Under the pieces are notes generated by a model. That model saw only the letters and a program-made list of their open reading frames with translations, was not told the DNA's origin and did no database searches. Shown here in pieces: positions 7,861 through 15,145 of a stretch of 20,485 nucleotides of DNA (positions within the stretch are counted from its first letter, which is position 1; every line of letters starts with the position of its first letter). Source of the stretch: JAWOGN01 sp046496815 (GTDB lineage Bacteria > Desulfobacterota > DSM-4660 > Desulfatiglandales > Desulfatiglandaceae); contig JAWOGN010000290.1 of the NCBI GenBank assembly GCA_046496815.1, positions 1 through 20,485 on the forward strand, given 5' to 3'. The position numbers and the translations under genes are program-made.

Positions 7861-8877
7861 CGCAAGGGTTCTCCTGCCGCAGCCCACGGCTTTGGGCAAC
7901 CGGATCAAAAGCGTTTTTTGTTTGCGTTGTTTTTTCTTCTCAACCATGCTTTATTCATCCAAAAATAGCGGCCTTCGGCGTGCGTCAATACCGCTTCCCT
8001 GCAAATCGAACGTACCCGGCGGGCGTCGATTCGCCTTTCGCCGACAGGCTGCCGCTCGACACATCGGAACACGCATGAGGGCGAGGCGCTTTCATGAAAA
8101 AATAAGGCCTCACAATCAAGTAAAACGGATCGGGGCCACTTAGATCCCAAGGTCTTCCCTTTGGTCTGCTCGCAGCGCGTCGGAAAACAACGGATTTCAG
8201 CGGAAAATGAAGGGTAGGCTCGTGGCATGAAATTTAAATTGAATTCCCAAGACAGTGAGTCTTCCAGGCGATTCCAGCGTTGCGCTGAACAGGGATTTCA
8301 GCAAAAGTGACGGCCCGGGAAGCTCCGTAACCCGGCCGAATAGGTTTTTTGCTGAGCGACTCGCCTGCCGAGCGCCGGCAGATGTAAGTCCAATTTCGGG
8401 TCTCCCCACGGCAGGAAACCACCGATGGATGTCATCGAGATTTGACCCTATCTTGTTTGCAAAGAACGATGGGCACATCATGTTAAACGCGGATGTTATT
8501 ATATAAAACCGGAATATGAAGTCAAGAGACCTGTCGATCCGACATAGGGACGCACATCGTAAACTCCGGTTAAAGCGTGCGCGGCCGAAAATGTTTATTT
8601 TCCCCGCTATTTGGGTCAGGTAGTCCTTTAATTTTTGTCGGTTTTGGGAGAATTGGCGGTGTGGAGACATGGTTTGGGTTGATCGGCAGAAAAATCCTTC
8701 CCCTTGAAAGCAATTTCAAGTAAACCTTTTCTGGTAAGCGTTCACAGGTTCAGGGTTTCCCGATGAAATCGGGATTCAGGGTAAAGGACAAAGAAGGGAT
8801 TGAGGACTTGAAATCGTCGTTAAAAATGCTCATTTTCCCAAATAATTGCCAATTTAGTTCCAAATTTTGGATTCGGC
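7861..8877. other. Gene-poor gap, about 1 kb
   Basis: No convincing gene is present on either strand: the available reading frames lack ribosome sites and have disordered, Arg/Ser-rich or palindrome-derived translations. The segment contains the multi-hairpin block at 8249-8381 (listed separately). It also has a short palindrome, CCCGAT-GAA-ATCGGG (8759-8773), flanked by TTCAGGG direct repeats. The promoter of the minus-strand lipoprotein operon should lie near the left end, but I could not single one out. Confidence 0.55.
8249..8381. repeat. Four consecutive stem-loops, candidate repeat element or structured RNA
   Basis: Four hairpins follow one another in 133 bp. The first is AAGAC-AGTGA-GTCTT (8249-8263) and the second CAGCG-TTG-CGCTG (8275-8287). 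The third is a long one with outer arms CAGCAAAA (8299-8306) and TTTTGCTG (8347-8354) and inner arms CGGCCCGGG (8311-8319) and CCCGGCCG (8331-8338). The fourth is CTGCCG-AGCGC-CGGCAG (8365-8381). This density is unlikely by chance. It could be a dispersed palindromic element, as found between genes in many Desulfobacterota, or a structured transcript. I cannot decide from one copy. Confidence 0.55.
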
Positions 8878-8905
8878 CTGACAAAGCGGACGCTTTTCTC
8901 ATAAT
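8878..8905 (+). promoter_or_regulatory. Candidate sigma-70 promoter with palindromic operator in the spacer, for the molybdoenzyme operon
   Basis: CTGACA (8878-8883, one mismatch to TTGACA) is followed after 16 bp by CATAAT (8900-8905, one mismatch to TATAAT). The spacer region holds a perfect palindrome, AAAGCG-GA-CGCTTT (8883-8896), a natural site for a repressor that would block RNA polymerase. Transcription would start near 8912, about 183 nt before the molybdoenzyme ATG. The hexamers are good, but this is a prediction from sequence only. Confidence 0.5.
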
Positions 8906-8938
8906 TACGTACACCAAATGCACTCCGTGGACGAGAAT

Positions 8939-8974
8939 TGAACCTTGAACCCCTGAACCTTTGAACCCGTGAAC
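8939..8974. repeat. Short tandem repeat, five TGAAC units
   Basis: TGAAC starts at 8939, 8946, 8954, 8962 and 8970, a period of 7, 8, 8 and 8 bp, with CC or CCC filling between most units. It lies in the predicted leader of the molybdoenzyme operon. The units are too short and lack spacers, so it is not a CRISPR. It could be a slippage-made microsatellite or a cluster of binding sites. Confidence 0.6.
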
Positions 8975-9013
8975 GGTTACCTTTTCTGCAAGGCGATTCC
9001 CCTTGATAACGCC

Positions 9014-9039
9014 ACCCCCAGTCCATCATAAATGGGGGT
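9014..9039 (+). promoter_or_regulatory. Leader hairpin before the molybdoenzyme gene
   Basis: ACCCCCA (9014-9020) and TGGGGGT (9033-9039) pair perfectly around a 12-nt loop, ending 55 bp upstream of the ATG. No U-run follows. It may stabilise the leader or affect translation; this is inference. Confidence 0.4.
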
Positions 9040-9094
9040 CTTGAACGCATCGGAGGTACGTGCAAAGCAATCCAACCAGGGAGGACGAAACCGT

Positions 9095-11257
9095 ATGGCT
9101 GAATTCGTTTACTCGAACGTAGAAAGGGAAATGGAGGTCTATGGATATGATTCGGTGGTCAAGAGTCACTGCCGGATGTGCCACGGCGGTTGCGGTGTCC
9201 TGGTCTACACCAAAAACGGAAAGGTTGCGAAAATCGCGGGTGATCCGGAATGCCCTATCAATCATGGCACCCTGTGCAGCAAAGGAATTGCCTCCGCTCA
9301 ACTGGCCTATCACCCGGACCGATTGACCTATCCGGTTCGTAGAATCGGCAAGAAGGGAAGCGGAAAATGGGAGCGAATTTCCTGGGATGACGCCCTGGAC
9401 GGCATTGCAGCGCGCATTGAGAACTACAAGGCGAAGTTCGGCGCGGAGTCCATCGTCATGGGTTATGGAACAGGCAGGGAAAATGAAGCGGTCATTTACC
9501 GATTTGCCAATTTGCTCGGTACCCCCAATGTGCTTACCGCCGGTCATTTCTGCTACGGTCCGCGCATTGCCACAAGTATCATCACCTGCGGAACAAATCC
9601 CATCGTTGATTACGAAAACCACCCAAAATGCATTATGGTTTGGGGCAACAACCTCGTGATCAGTAACCCCGACTGCTATAAAGGGGAGCCTTTTTCGGTG
9701 AGCCTGAACAAAGGGGCGAAGTTGATTGCGGTTGACCCAAGGCTCACACGAATTGCAGCCCGTGCCGACATCTGGCTCCAGCTGAGGCCCGGCACGGATG
9801 CGGCTTTGGCCCTGGGGATGCTCAACGTTATCGTTAGCGAAGAACTCTATGACAGGCAATTCGTGGAAAACCATGTCCACGGATGGGAGCCCTTTGTGAA
9901 CCGGGTCAACGAGTATTCCCTCGATAAAGTTGAAGGAATCACTTGGGTGGCCAAGGAAAAAATCAGGGATGCTGCCCGATTGTTTGCAACTACAAAGCCG
10001 GCAGCCATCCAGTGGGGCGTGGCCATTGAGCAGCAAATAAACTGTGCCGACAACAACCGCGCCCTGATGGCCCTTATGGGGATCACTGGGAACATCGATG
10101 TGCCCGGAGGACAGGTGCTGTTCGAAACACCGAAAATCAGAAACGTGGGCTATTTCGGCGCGCACAGAATGCTGTCGGATCAACAGCGTGAAAAGCGCCT
10201 TGGGTGCGATCGCTTTCGATTGGCGGGAAATTTTGCGATCATCAACCCAAAATGCGTTTGGGATGCGATTTTGGAGGAAAAACCCTATCCGGTGAAGATG
10301 CTGTTTTTCATCAGCTCAAACCCGGTCCTGACCCGCGCCAATGCCAGAGAAGTGTATCGGGCCCTTGAAAAAGTTGAATTTATGGCCGTATCCGATTTCT
10401 TCTTAACGCCGACAGCCGAATTGGCGGATATTGTTTTACCGGCCGCCACATGGCTTGAGATGGATTATATCGGAGATTTCTGGAAACGGCACGGTCATAT
10501 CCTCCCTCGGCGGAAGGTGATTCAAGTGGGAGAGTGTCGATCGGATCATGAAATGCTCAACGACCTGGCGCACAGGGTAGGGCAGGGAGAATACTGGTGG
10601 GACAGCTTTGAGGAGGCACTGGATTTCATCCTGGAACCGATGGAGATCACTTGGCAGGATTTTAAGAAGATGGCGTACATCCGGGGGGATGTGAGATATC
10701 GAAAATATAAGGCCAACGGCTTCTCCACCCCCAGCAGGAAATTTGAGCTGTACTCGACCCTGCTTGAGAAGTGGGGATGCGATCCGCTTCCCAAGTTTCG
10801 GGAGCCCCCGGAGAGCCCCTACAGCACGCCTGAACGCTACAACGACTATCCCTACATTCTCATCACCGGTGCGAGATCCCCCGGATTTTTCCATACGGAA
10901 AATCGCCAGGTGCCCTGGCTGAGAGAACTTCACAGAGATCCGATCGTAGAAATCCATCCGAAAACCGCAAAAAAGGAAGGTATCCGGGAGGGGGATTGGG
11001 TCGAAATTGAATCCCTCCGCGGTAAAGTGAGACAACGGGCGAAACTTTTTGCGGGGATGGACCCGAGGGTTGTTTCTGCGCAGCATGCCTGGTGGTTTCC
11101 GGAGAAAAGGGATGCGGGACACGGCTGGGATGCGTCCAATATCAATATCTTGACGGACAATGCCTATGAGACCTGTGATCCGGCTATGGGAGCCACCAAT
11201 GTTCGGACACTCTTGTGCAAAATTTCTCCAGAGAAGCCCGGGGGTGTTGCGTCATGA
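9095..11257 (+). CDS. Molybdopterin (Mo/W-bis-MGD) oxidoreductase catalytic subunit, DMSO reductase family, substrate unknown
   Basis: The 720-aa enzyme starts at the ATG at 9095, with GGGAGG about 10 bp upstream; a start at 9032 would add 21 unconserved residues. The N-terminus binds a [4Fe-4S] cluster through Cys26-x2-Cys29-x3-Cys33-x27-Cys61. The bis-MGD domains follow (WERISWDDALDGIA, GMLNVI, YPVKMLFFISSNPVL, FLTPTAELADIVLPAATWLE), ending in the C-terminal beta barrel (VEIHPKTAKKEGIREGDWVEI). Cys153 in GHFCYGPR is at the usual position of the metal-ligating Cys. No Tat signal is present, so it acts in the cytoplasm. Layout and length resemble acetylene hydratase and thiosulfate/polysulfide-reductase-like enzymes. 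Acetylene hydratase has a catalytic Asp next to the second cluster Cys; here that residue is His30, which argues against that activity. The ferredoxin subunit overlaps its stop by 4 bp. Confidence 0.93.
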   Translation: MAEFVYSNVEREMEVYGYDSVVKSHCRMCHGGCGVLVYTKNGKVAKIAGDPECPINHGTLCSKGIASAQLAYHPDRLTYPVRRIGKKGSGKWERISWDDALDGIAARIENYKAKFGAESIVMGYGTGRENEAVIYRFANLLGTPNVLTAGHFCYGPRIATSIITCGTNPIVDYENHPKCIMVWGNNLVISNPDCYKGEPFSVSLNKGAKLIAVDPRLTRIAARADIWLQLRPGTDAALALGMLNVIVSEELYDRQFVENHVHGWEPFVNRVNEYSLDKVEGITWVAKEKIRDAARLFATTKPAAIQWGVAIEQQINCADNNRALMALMGITGNIDVPGGQVLFETPKIRNVGYFGAHRMLSDQQREKRLGCDRFRLAGNFAIINPKCVWDAILEEKPYPVKMLFFISSNPVLTRANAREVYRALEKVEFMAVSDFFLTPTAELADIVLPAATWLEMDYIGDFWKRHGHILPRRKVIQVGECRSDHEMLNDLAHRVGQGEYWWDSFEEALDFILEPMEITWQDFKKMAYIRGDVRYRKYKANGFSTPSRKFELYSTLLEKWGCDPLPKFREPPESPYSTPERYNDYPYILITGARSPGFFHTENRQVPWLRELHRDPIVEIHPKTAKKEGIREGDWVEIESLRGKVRQRAKLFAGMDPRVVSAQHAWWFPEKRDAGHGWDASNINILTDNAYETCDPAMGATNVRTLLCKISPEKPGGVAS

Positions 11258-11742
11258 AAAAATATGCCTTGATGATCGATCATGAATCCTGTTGGGGATG
11301 TAGGACCTGTGAAGTGGCCTGTAAGCAGGAAAACCAGGCTCCGAATGGGGTTAAGTTGATTCATGTTTCGGAGAACGGCCCCACGGTGGTTGATGGAAAA
11401 TTTGACTTCGTCTTTCACGTCAATGTGTGCAGGCACTGTGATGAACCGCCCTGCGCGGAGGTATGCCCGGAGGATGCGATCACCAAAAAAGAGGATGGTA
11501 TCGTGGTCATGGACGATGACATGTGCACAGGATGCCGGTCCTGTATCGAAGCCTGCCCGTACGAGGCGATCGACTTTGACGAAACGAAAGGCATCGCACA
11601 AAAGTGCAACCTCTGTCACCACAGAGTGGATAAAGGACTTATCCCCGCATGTGCCGATAACGTATGCCCGGCGCATTGCATTTATTTCGGGGAACCCGAT
11701 GAGATTGACCGAAGGAGAAAGGCTCAATTCCGCAGGTCTTAA
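11254..11742 (+). CDS. Four-cluster ferredoxin-type electron-transfer subunit (DmsB/PsrB/NrfC type)
   Basis: The 162-aa protein passes electrons to or from the molybdoenzyme. Its ATG overlaps the upstream stop (ATGA), so translation is coupled. Four Cys groups can each hold a [4Fe-4S] cluster: CWGCRTCEVACKQ near residue 13, CRHCDEPPCAEVCP near residue 60, CTGCRSCIEACP near residue 92, and CNLCHHRVDKG...CADNVCP near residue 120. This pattern, with the groups exchanging their last Cys, is that of DmsB/PsrB/PhsB. There is no Tat signal and no membrane-anchor gene follows, so the pair is soluble and cytoplasmic, unlike respiratory DMSO or polysulfide reductases. The electron partner is not encoded in the window. 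The family call is firm. Confidence 0.93.
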   Translation: MKKYALMIDHESCWGCRTCEVACKQENQAPNGVKLIHVSENGPTVVDGKFDFVFHVNVCRHCDEPPCAEVCPEDAITKKEDGIVVMDDDMCTGCRSCIEACPYEAIDFDETKGIAQKCNLCHHRVDKGLIPACADNVCPAHCIYFGEPDEIDRRRKAQFRRS

Positions 11743-11936
11743 TTGCCTGTGCATGGGTTTGGAAGAAAAAGGCGGCCATTGCAAAAAGCAGGTTCCAGAG
11801 ACGAACCTCTCACGAAGGCCCAAATGGTACAGGCACCTTGCCGGTTGCGATTCCGCTTCGGCAACAGCCGTCACCGGGGGAACGGTGTGGGCGCCCCTGT
11901 TTGAGGATAGGATAACCGGCCCCTTCAGGAGAAATC

Positions 11937-13145
11937 ATGAAACATAGCTCAGCCATTGTTGTCCTGGGGACCTTTGACTCGAAGAGTGAGGAGCACCTGC
12001 TACTCAAGAAATCTGTCGAGAAAAGGGGATTTCCAGCCCTGACCATCAATGTGGGGACGAAACACCCTTCCCCTTTTGAGGCGGATTTCGATCTGTATTT
12101 CGAGGACGTCGAGAAGAAAAGGAACCCTGAGCGGGGCCGGGACGAAGCCATCCAATCCGTCATCTCGCGGGCTCGGACCCTGGTAAAAGAATTGTATGCG
12201 GCGGGCGGAATTTGCGGCATCATTTCGGCGGGTGGCGGCACGGGAACATACGTAAGCACCCGGATTATGCATGTGCTGCCACTTGGCGTTCCCAAAATTA
12301 TGGTTTCGACGGTTGCCTCCCGCAACATGGCCGATATTGTGGGTACCAAAGATATCACCATGATGCACAGCGTTGTGGACCTTCTGGGTGTCAACAGCAT
12401 TTCGGGGGCGGTTTTGGACAGGGCGGCCGGGGCGATCTGCGGTATGGTGCGGAGTGAATGGAAGCCTCGAAATGACAAGAAACGAATCGCCCTTACCATG
12501 TTCGGGTTCATTACAAAAGCGGCTGAATTCGTTAAGCATTTCTTGGAGGAAAGGGCATACGAAGTGATCGCCTTCCATGCGAACGGTACGGGCGGGATGG
12601 CCATGGAAGAGCTGGCCGCCGAAGGCTATTTTGACGGCATCCTGGATCTCGCGACCCATGAACTGGCGGACGAGCTGAAGGCCGGGTATTGTGCGGGTAT
12701 TGGTCCCCAAAGGCTCTTGCCCGCGCCGGGATTGGATATTCCTCGTCTGGTAGTGCCGGGAGGGTTAGACTGTGCCGTTCTGGAGTTTACTCGAGATACA
12801 ATACCGGATGAATACAAAGATCGGAAAATATTTTTCTATGATTTTCGCTCAGCCATTCGATTAAATGCAGCGGAGTCCGCAGTCATCGCTGCGCAGCTTG
12901 CCGACAAGCTCAATCATGCTCCCTCCAATATGAAGCTCTTGGTCCCTTCCAGGGGATGGTCTGAGGCGGATCGAGAAGATAGGCCCTTATACGATCCAAC
13001 GATCGGGAAGACACTCATCCGAGAAGTGAAAAAGAATCTTGATCCGCGGATCGAGGTCAAGGAGGTGGACCTACACATCAACGATGCCGGCTTTGCTGAA
13101 ATTGCATCGAAGATGATGGACGAAATGCTCCATAGAAACACCTAG
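11937..13145 (+). CDS. Tm-1-like / UPF0261 family protein
   Basis: The 402-aa protein matches the UPF0261 (Tm-1-like ATP-binding) family over its full length. The N-terminal part opens with IVVLGTFDSKSEEHLLL and contains the Gly-rich nucleotide-site stretch IISAGGGTGTYVSTRIMH, followed by VSTVASRNMADIVGTKDI. The C-terminal part carries HANGTGGMAMEELAAEGYFD, LATHELADEL, VVPGGLDCAVL and the ending VPSRGWSEADREDRPLYDP. The plant relative Tm-1 inhibits tobamovirus replication; the bacterial members have no settled reaction. The start has AGGAGAA 5 bp upstream. It lies 194 bp after the ferredoxin gene in the same direction, so it may be part of the same operon. I assign the family with confidence but no biochemical function. 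Confidence 0.92.
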   Translation: MKHSSAIVVLGTFDSKSEEHLLLKKSVEKRGFPALTINVGTKHPSPFEADFDLYFEDVEKKRNPERGRDEAIQSVISRARTLVKELYAAGGICGIISAGGGTGTYVSTRIMHVLPLGVPKIMVSTVASRNMADIVGTKDITMMHSVVDLLGVNSISGAVLDRAAGAICGMVRSEWKPRNDKKRIALTMFGFITKAAEFVKHFLEERAYEVIAFHANGTGGMAMEELAAEGYFDGILDLATHELADELKAGYCAGIGPQRLLPAPGLDIPRLVVPGGLDCAVLEFTRDTIPDEYKDRKIFFYDFRSAIRLNAAESAVIAAQLADKLNHAPSNMKLLVPSRGWSEADREDRPLYDPTIGKTLIREVKKNLDPRIEVKEVDLHINDAGFAEIASKMMDEMLHRNT

Positions 13146-13179
13146 GCTGCGGGGGCTGAACGTACGAATCTTCGGAGTG

Positions 13180-13716
13180 TTATTTCCGTGAATCGCTTTT
13201 TTCCGCCGCGGATTTTCGTGCCTTGAGACCGGCTCTGAAGGTTTCCCAGAATGCCTTGTCCTTATCCTGCCAAGCGGCGCCCCATTTTCTCTCAAAATAG
13301 GAGGAAGGCAACCGTTCTTGCCAAGGCGCCCAGGGATTCACGCCTTCCGTTTTTGCCGTCAGCACATCCATCAAGAAATCTGCAATATTTGAAAGCTCAT
13401 CCTTTGGAATGTATGAAGCGGCCCCTTCCTTGATAGATCGCACCACATTGTCAGGCGTCAACGCGTGGGCCGTCAGCATGACGGCCGGTATGTTTTTTTC
13501 AGTGGCAATATCCAGCAGACCGTAGCCATCAACCCCCATAATATCCAAAATTGCCAAATCAAATTCATGCGACTCCAAATATTTCTTTGCTTCATCAAAG
13601 GTGGACGCTTTTGTTACCTCGCACATGAAAAGTAGTTCTTCCAAAACATCCAATATATCATGCTCATCATCCACAATAAGAATCTTCTTTCCATCCAATA
13701 AACGCTTGTTTGACAT
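13180..13716 (-). CDS. Single-domain response regulator with Trp-rich C-terminal tail
   Basis: Residues about 10-125 form a receiver domain with the full active site: Asp16-Asp17 acid pair, phospho-acceptor Asp58 (LAILDIMG), Thr82 (VMLTAHA) and Lys105 (YIPKDE). No DNA-binding or enzymatic output domain follows. Instead there is a tail of about 50 residues (NPWAPWQERLPSSYFERKWG, then AWQDKDKAFWETF) with regularly spaced Trp/Phe, which may be a partner-binding segment. I choose the ATG at 13716 (178 aa) because AAGGAG lies 8 bp upstream; the GTG at 13719 is an alternative. No histidine kinase is in the window, so it is an orphan. It converges with the Tm-1-like gene (34 bp between stops) and lies downstream of the LysR gene on the same strand. 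Confidence 0.92.
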   Translation of the reverse strand: MSNKRLLDGKKILIVDDEHDILDVLEELLFMCEVTKASTFDEAKKYLESHEFDLAILDIMGVDGYGLLDIATEKNIPAVMLTAHALTPDNVVRSIKEGAASYIPKDELSNIADFLMDVLTAKTEGVNPWAPWQERLPSSYFERKWGAAWQDKDKAFWETFRAGLKARKSAAEKSDSRK

Positions 13717-14072
13717 CACGGCAACTCCTTTTTGAGGTCAACGGTTGGAGGTGTGTAAGAACCCGCCATACAGGCTTATCATCGGCGGCTCGGAGAATAT
13801 CTGATCCGCCTCATGCCTGTCAGAAACAGACAGGCATGGCGTGACCTACCGCCTTGGTCCGTAAGACGGAGTGACACACTCGATGCCCCGAGAAGATAAC
13901 GACTTCAAGGTTCATTTGCGGACCGTAGAATGCGATCTAATAGCACATTCGCACCCGCTTCGCAATCTTCCCATGTGGTATTTTCCAGTACCGGTGAAGA
14001 CAAAGGATTCCCGGGGGCACCCATTTATCAAGAAGTGAAGCGAAGATCAAGGTTTTGGAAATCCCTATGAAG
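13717..14072. other. Gap between LysR and response-regulator genes, with inverted repeats
   Basis: No gene is seen. The main element is CATGCCTGTC (13812-13821) and GACAGGCATG (13829-13838), a perfect 10-bp stem with a 7-nt loop. CGCCAT (13764-13769) can pair with ATGGCG (13836-13841) as an alternative outer stem. TCCGT-AAG-ACGGA forms a small hairpin near 13860. On the minus strand the large hairpin is not followed by a U-run, so it is not a standard terminator for the LysR gene. The AAGGAG ribosome site of the response regulator lies at the left edge. Confidence 0.5.
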
Positions 14073-15020
14073 TTATGTCCGCCTTGCGAGCATTTTAGCC
14101 ATCAACGCCCCAATGCCCTGAGGGGACATATCGGTCGGTGCCAATGTTCCCAATACATCAAGAAAGGCTTTTGCGGAGGGTGAGAGATGCTGATTTTTGA
14201 GATAGGCAATGCTGACATCCAGGCGCATTTTATGGCCTTGAATCGGAACGGTACGCAACTTCCCCGTCTGAAGTTCTGCGACCACGGCTTCCCGGACGAC
14301 AAAGGAGACACCGTCCCCCCGCTGGACCAGTTGTTTGATGAATTCGGTATTGCTGGTCTCCATCAGGACGTTGGGTACGATGTTGTTTTGGCTGAATAAC
14401 TCGTTCACCAGCCTTCGTGTTCCTGATCCCATCTCTTTCATGATAATCGGCTCCCGGGCAAGTTCCGTGGCTGATATGCTCCTCTTCTGTGCCAGAGGGT
14501 GATCCGGAGATAGTATAAGCGCGAGTTTTTCCCGGCTAAAGGGGATAAAACACACGTCAGGATGATCCCCGGCTTTGGCGACAATGGCCACGTGGTTTTT
14601 GAGATCAAGTAGGGAATGAATCATATCCAGAGAACTGCCTTCATCCAGGTGGATTTTAATATGAGGATAGGCCTTTCGGAAATCGGTGATGAGAAAAGGC
14701 ATGAAGTAGCGGGCATAGGTTTTGGTGGTCCCCAAGCGAAGAACCCCCCTTTCCAGTTGCCTCAGTTCTTCGATCGCACTTTCGAGTTCGTTTTCACATT
14801 CGAAGATCTTAGCGGCATAATCATAAAGGGCGCTTCCTTCGTCAGTCAGGTAAACTTTTCGTCCTTTTCTGAAAAAAAGCGGAAGGCTGCAGTAAGTTTC
14901 GAAAGACTTCACCTGCGCCGTCACAGCCGGCTGGGTGATGCAGAGTTTGTTCGCCGCTGCAGTAAAACTGAGAAAGCGGGCAGCATGATAAAATACCCTG
15001 AGTTGATTAAGGTTGATCAT
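14073..15020 (-). CDS. LysR-type transcriptional regulator (CysB/CbbR-like layout)
   Basis: The 315-aa regulator starts at the ATG at 15020, giving the standard LysR N-terminus MINLNQLRVFYHAARFLSFT; the longer frame to 15134 adds a Cys/Tyr-rich leader that is not family-like. Residues 1-60 hold the winged HTH (AAANKLCITQPAVTAQVKSFE, then LPLFFRKGRKVYLTDEG). Residues about 90-295 are the periplasmic-binding-protein-like effector domain (VLRLGTTKTYARYFMP, HIKIHLDEGSS, FVVREAVVAEL). The ribosome site is weak. It is transcribed divergently from ppsA across a 396-bp region carrying a T-N11-A box. By the usual LysR logic it should control the pps genes and itself, with a phenolic compound or pathway intermediate as co-inducer. 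Family certain; target and ligand inferred. Confidence 0.93.
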   Translation of the reverse strand: MINLNQLRVFYHAARFLSFTAAANKLCITQPAVTAQVKSFETYCSLPLFFRKGRKVYLTDEGSALYDYAAKIFECENELESAIEELRQLERGVLRLGTTKTYARYFMPFLITDFRKAYPHIKIHLDEGSSLDMIHSLLDLKNHVAIVAKAGDHPDVCFIPFSREKLALILSPDHPLAQKRSISATELAREPIIMKEMGSGTRRLVNELFSQNNIVPNVLMETSNTEFIKQLVQRGDGVSFVVREAVVAELQTGKLRTVPIQGHKMRLDVSIAYLKNQHLSPSAKAFLDVLGTLAPTDMSPQGIGALMAKMLARRT

Positions 15021-15079
15021 GGTCAAAACAAAGCGTCGGTACTGAATTGCTAAAGGAATTTTATGACAGAAATATATGC

Positions 15080-15094
15080 ATAAATAAAATTTAT
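15080..15094. promoter_or_regulatory. Candidate LysR operator (T-N11-A palindrome)
   Basis: ATAAAT-AAA-ATTTAT is a perfect 15-bp palindrome containing T at 15081 and A at 15093, the T-N11-A pattern bound by LysR-type proteins. It lies in the LysR/ppsA divergent region. Its centre (15087) is about 65 bp upstream of the start site predicted from the -35/-10 pair at 15117-15145, the usual distance of a LysR recognition site. The AT-rich surroundings lower confidence, because such palindromes arise easily there. Confidence 0.5.
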
Positions 15095-15116
15095 ATATAT
15101 CATAAAAAAAATCGAA

Positions 15117-15145
15117 TTGACAGTGGTTTCCCATTCGTCAATGAT
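15117..15145 (+). promoter_or_regulatory. Candidate sigma-70 promoter for the pps operon
   Basis: A perfect TTGACA (15117-15122) is followed after 17 bp by AATGAT (15140-15145, 4 of 6). Transcription would start near 15152, leaving a leader of about 265 nt before ppsA. The dyad ATTGAC-N15-GTCAAT (15116-15142) covers both promoter elements and may be an activation or repression site. A weak -10 with a good -35 fits an activator-dependent promoter. Confidence 0.5.

Noticed and set aside
8197..8670. 157-aa minus-strand frame in the gene-poor gap
   Set aside because: It runs through the hairpin block, lacks a ribosome site and has a basic, disordered composition. It looks like translated repeat sequence.
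8939..8974. CRISPR array
   Set aside because: The units are 5-8 bp with no unique spacers and no cas genes nearby.
9026..10183. 385-aa open frame on the minus strand
   Set aside because: It is antisense to the molybdoenzyme gene, has no ribosome site, and its translation has no recognisable domain; the plus-strand gene explains the open frame.
9095..11257. Acetylene hydratase
   Set aside because: Overall layout is similar, but the position next to the second cluster Cys is His rather than the catalytic Asp, and acetylene hydratase does not need a ferredoxin subunit.
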